Assembly (NCBI GenBank): GCA_022036555.1
Contig: CM039129.1
Location: forward strand, 24,027,305 to 24,091,304
Direction of reading: 5' to 3'
Length of the DNA stretch: 64,000 bases
From: Microstegium vimineum
Taxonomy: Eukaryota > Streptophyta > Magnoliopsida > Poales > Poaceae
Shown: positions 61,311 to 64,000 of the stretch, piece by piece
How the letters are laid out: every line of letters starts with the position of its first letter
Position numbering within the stretch: position 1 is the first letter of the stretch
The notes under the pieces: model-generated
Database searches by the model: none
Seen by the model: the letters and a program-made list of their open reading frames with translations, nothing else
What the model was told of the DNA's origin: nothing
Position numbers and translations under genes: made by a program

Positions 61311-62500
61311 TCCTTCCTACATCAATAAAAAGACATAGGGTGAGCAAACGGACCAACACTGTGTTTAGTAAACTGTGAAGGATAGTAGTGTTGTCCCACT
61401 TGCCCAAAGAATTGGTTAGGAGAAAAACCAAACATCTCCTATCCCATGGGAGGATAGCGATCACCACGATAGGGAAAACATGGTCTGCTAACGAAGGGTG
61501 GAGTACAACCACCGCCATGAGGCCCGTAGTCGTATGGGTGACGACCGGTACCCCGCCGGGCACGACCACGACGTGGTCTCGCCTCCTGAGGCCTAGTACC
61601 TTGAGGCATTCTACCTCGAGGACTAGAAGTGCGCCTCTGAACTTCCGGTTCACGCACCCCAACTCGTGGGTGGTATATGTCCCGGTTGTTCAACTCAACC
61701 TGCCTCCGATCATCTCTCTTCCTCCTAAAACAAAACTCAGCCAAGTGCCCATCCTGCTCACAATACTCTCAATTGTACCTCACCACACTCTTGGTAGGAA
61801 CTCTCTTGTTGGGTTGGGTGGCTCTAGCTTTCTTAGGAAGGGGATCACTAGAGATGTCTGGCAGTGTGTCAAGTGGGTTGCGAAGATGGTTTGGTTTTGC
61901 AATCCACACTTGCTTCCGTGGAGTGGTTTTGGGTGGCTCTTCAAACACACCATCTCTCAAAGGTAGCTTGGTAGGGTAGGTAGGCTCAGGTGGGGAAAAC
62001 TTGGTAAACTTGGGAGGTGTGGTGGGTTTCTCACTCATGCTCAAACCACTGCACTCACCAATCTTACCGAACATGCTGCTATCATCCTTCCCACCTATAG
62101 CAAAGCCTACTTCCATGATGCCAGCCCGCTTGCATTGGCTAAGCAACATCCCCAGGTGCGGCTCTCGGCAAGACACCCAGCTCAAGATGGACCGAAGGTA
62201 TGTGTTTTCCTCCTCGGTACGCATCTTGTCGTGTCTGCACGACGCGATCTCAAGCTCCAAAGCCTCAAAGCGATCCGACTCTCTAGTGCTATCTGAGCTG
62301 ACCTTCTCTAATACAGTGATCATAGCATCTTTCTGTGCCAGCTCAGAACGCAAGCCTAAGCAAGACATGCACGCACCAAGTAAGCTAGGCCTAGCCTTCA
62401 GCTCACTGACCTCCTCAAGTAGATTTCCATATTTGTCCTAGAGAGTGACAAGATTAGACATGTGAATAGTGCAAGCATCACACTCTACCTCCTCGGTAAC
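61311..62500 (-). pseudogene. gag: Sirevirus gag C-terminal part, third copy
   Basis: The minus frame 62368-61769 has a coiled coil (RSELAQKDAMITVLEKVSSD and LEIASCRHDKMRTEEEN), then EEPPKTTPRKQVWIAKPNHL, ending at a TGA near 61769-61771 inside the knuckle. The next frame (61744-61439) keeps DGHLAEFCFRRKRDD and the RG-rich tail to YPPMG. A TAG at about 62440 is shared with the right arm (24924). The counterpart of 24890-25987. Confidence 0.78.
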
Positions 62501-62619
62501 CACCACTGACGCCTTAGCAAAATCTAGCTCATGAAGCGCGCTAAGCTACTTCGCCTTAATGTAGTTCCTCTCACAAGTGGCATGCTTGAGCAACGCATCT
62601 TGACTCATCAAGGTGTCGT

Positions 62620-63902
62620 TCAAAGACTCAATCTCGAGAGAGAGAGGGACTCGATGGTGGGTGGTACCTCGGGTGTGTCGGAGTCGTAGTCGGGGCCATC
62701 CTTGTGCTTGCCGACCTTGCCTTCTTCAATCGCCATGGTGCAAAAGCCACCGTGCTTGGCGTCAGCATAGAAGCATAGGTCGTTGAGCTTGTCCTCAATC
62801 TTTCCCTTCAACTCATCATCGCTTGAAGAAGCACCTCCGTCGGAGGAGGCATCGATGTCGCTCAGGGAGGCGAGGAAGGCTCGGTGCTTGGCCTTCACCT
62901 TGTCGATAACCTTCTTTGAGGACCTTCGGTGGTAGCCAGCTTGTCCTCGAAGTGGTGCTCGCGCTTTTCCTTGCACTTGGTGAAGTCTCCCGCAGCTTTC
63001 TTGGGGCATTTTGCAATGAAGTGATCCTCATCACCGCAACGGTAGCACCCCTTGGCCGAGCCACCACGTCGTCGGTTCAAACGGTTGTTGTGAAACCATG
63101 AGAACATAGTGATGACTAGGGCCAGCTCGTCATCTCCAAGAGCCTCCACTTGCTCCTCTGTTACAGAAATCAAAGACAAAGCGAACAAAGAGTGTGAAGG
63201 GTCAGAGGAGGAAGAAGACGTACCGCCAGGGCCAGAAACCAATGCCATAGATGGTTTCGACGGGTTTTGAAGCTTGTCCTGGGTCTGGTAGTCAATCTCT
63301 GAGGACTTGAGCTTGCTGAACAGCTCGTCCACGGTCAGGGCATCATAGCCCGGTGACTCCTGAATGACAGCCACCTTCAACTCCCATACCTTCTGATCAA
63401 GAGCATGTAAAAGCTTGATAGCCATCTCATGATCATCATAAGGCAAGTTGGCTTGATTAACACGCATCTTGTTGACGATTGATTGGAAGCGAGTGAACAT
63501 CCCATCAATAGATTTGCCGGCCAATTGAGCAAAGTTCTCGTACTCTATACGGTACGTGTCGAAGAGTCTGGACTTGATCTGAGGGTTGCCCTCATGATAT
63601 CTCAAGATTGTTTGCCAGATCGCCCGTGACGTAGTGAGACTCGAAACCCACTCAAACTCCGAAAGAGACAAACAAGAGAAAAGAATGCTACGGGCTGTTG
63701 CATTTGACGCATGCTCTCAGACTTGGAGGTCGATGATCCAAGCGCCAAGAACCACGTAGTTCTCATTATCACAAATCTCCCAAAACTTCGTATCAAGTCC
63801 TTGGAGGTAAGCGGACATGCGCACCTTCCAATAGGCAAAGTTGGTTCCATCGAAGTAAGGAGGTTTACTAGCACCTCGCTCCATGTCACCTTCGCTGATC
63901 AA
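62620..63902 (-). pseudogene. gag: Sirevirus gag N-terminal part, third copy
   Basis: It starts 33 bases after the PBS at ATG 63902 (MISEGDMERGASKPPYFDG). The gag core follows: YWKVRMSAYLQGLDTKFWEI, then after a TGA at 63717-63719 the frame continues LSEFEWVSSLTTSRAIWQT, YEGNPQIKSRLF-like, LAGKSIDGMFTRFQSIVNKM, and a zinc knuckle CYRCGDEDHFIAKC. A frameshift near 62930 leads to LSDIDASSDGGASSSDDE and FYADAKHGGFCTMAIEEG. The composite's right arm begins inside this last segment. The capsid part binds RNA and forms particles. Confidence 0.85.
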
Positions 63903-63934
63903 GAACTGTGTAAGGTGGATTGATCATTAACCGG

Positions 63935-63947
63935 CTCTGATACCAAT
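63935..63947 (-). other. Primer binding site of the third Sirevirus copy
   Basis: The minus strand reads ATTGGTATCAGAG, complementary to the initiator methionine tRNA end, directly after the LTR end CGGTCCTTCA. It is the only Sirevirus PBS in the window. Confidence 0.88.
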
Positions 63948-64000
63948 TGAAGGACCGAGAACGACGACCAGAGGGGGGGTGAATGGGAGCCTCAAATTTA
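63948..64000 (-). repeat. 5' LTR of the third Sirevirus copy (window-truncated)
   Basis: In plus coordinates it starts TGAAGGACCGAGAACGACG and matches 18354 onwards. It continues beyond the window. Confidence 0.85.

Larger units (their letters stand above)
53047..64000 (-). mobile_element. Third Sirevirus copy (minus strand), with E2 nested and 3' half deleted
   Basis: The right part has a 5' LTR end, PBS, gag, protease and integrase (64000 down to 59548). The left end is only about 90 bases of 3' LTR (53047-53137). RT, RNase H and most of the 3' LTR are missing, as is the far end of E2, so one deletion has joined the LTR remnant to the inside of E2. The element runs past the window end. Confidence 0.82.

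Noticed and set aside
1..64000. Cellular genes, rRNA or tRNA genes
   Set aside because: Every long frame is a retroelement protein or its shadow. The only tRNA-like words are primer binding sites; I saw no cloverleaf or rRNA sequence.

Overview
The window is plant nuclear DNA, almost certainly from a grass (Poaceae). It contains no cellular gene that I can support. Essentially every base belongs to LTR retrotransposons nested in one another, as in pericentromeric or intergenic heterochromatin of a mid-to-large grass genome. The families seen are a Ty3/gypsy Tat-type element with a second RNase H domain, an Athila-like element, a Sirevirus-type Ty1/copia with a coiled-coil gag and repeated polypurine motifs, and a second copia family. 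There are also two related non-autonomous elements, called E1 and E2 here, that carry an intron-bearing plant mobile domain (PMD) gene antisense to their own gag-protease. I cannot name the species.

Layout, outside in. Bases 1-2038 are an old transposon gene fragment (minus strand) split by a copia solo LTR (444-1659). An Athila-like element on the minus strand starts at 2039. Its 3' LTR (2039-2195 plus 45042-46461) is split by the Tat element, and its body (ORF, protease, gag, PBS) runs 46462-52577. Its 5' LTR starts at 52578 and is cut at 53046 by a Sirevirus copy that runs past the window end. The Tat element (plus strand, 2196-45036, TSD AGTAC) carries two insertions: E1 (5772-16160, TSD GAATC) inside its pol gene, and a 26-kb Sirevirus composite (18354-44387) in its 3' non-coding part. 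E1 itself contains a solo LTR of the E2 family (10180-11278, TSD GTACT). The composite is two Sirevirus copies head to head with a 3' LTR at each outer end. Its right copy is split by a nearly complete copia (27570-35367, TSD CCCCG/CCCCA) and by a 3.9-kb solo LTR (35573-39435, TSD AAAAC). The last Sirevirus copy (53047-64000+, minus strand) is split by the truncated E2 element (53138-59547).

How the parts work together. Each complete element codes for its own gag (particle), protease, integrase and reverse transcriptase/RNase H. Nearly all of these genes are broken by nonsense changes, frameshifts, deletions or later insertions, so this is a burial ground rather than an active locus. Three features stand out. 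First, E1 and E2 pair a sense gag gene with an antisense PMD/coiled-coil gene that still has introns, and the short motif CATCGGCA is peppered throughout both. Second, the Sirevirus composite forms an inverted repeat of roughly 6 kb per arm that could give double-stranded RNA. Third, many stop codons are CAG-to-TAG changes, the footprint expected from CHG cytosine methylation.
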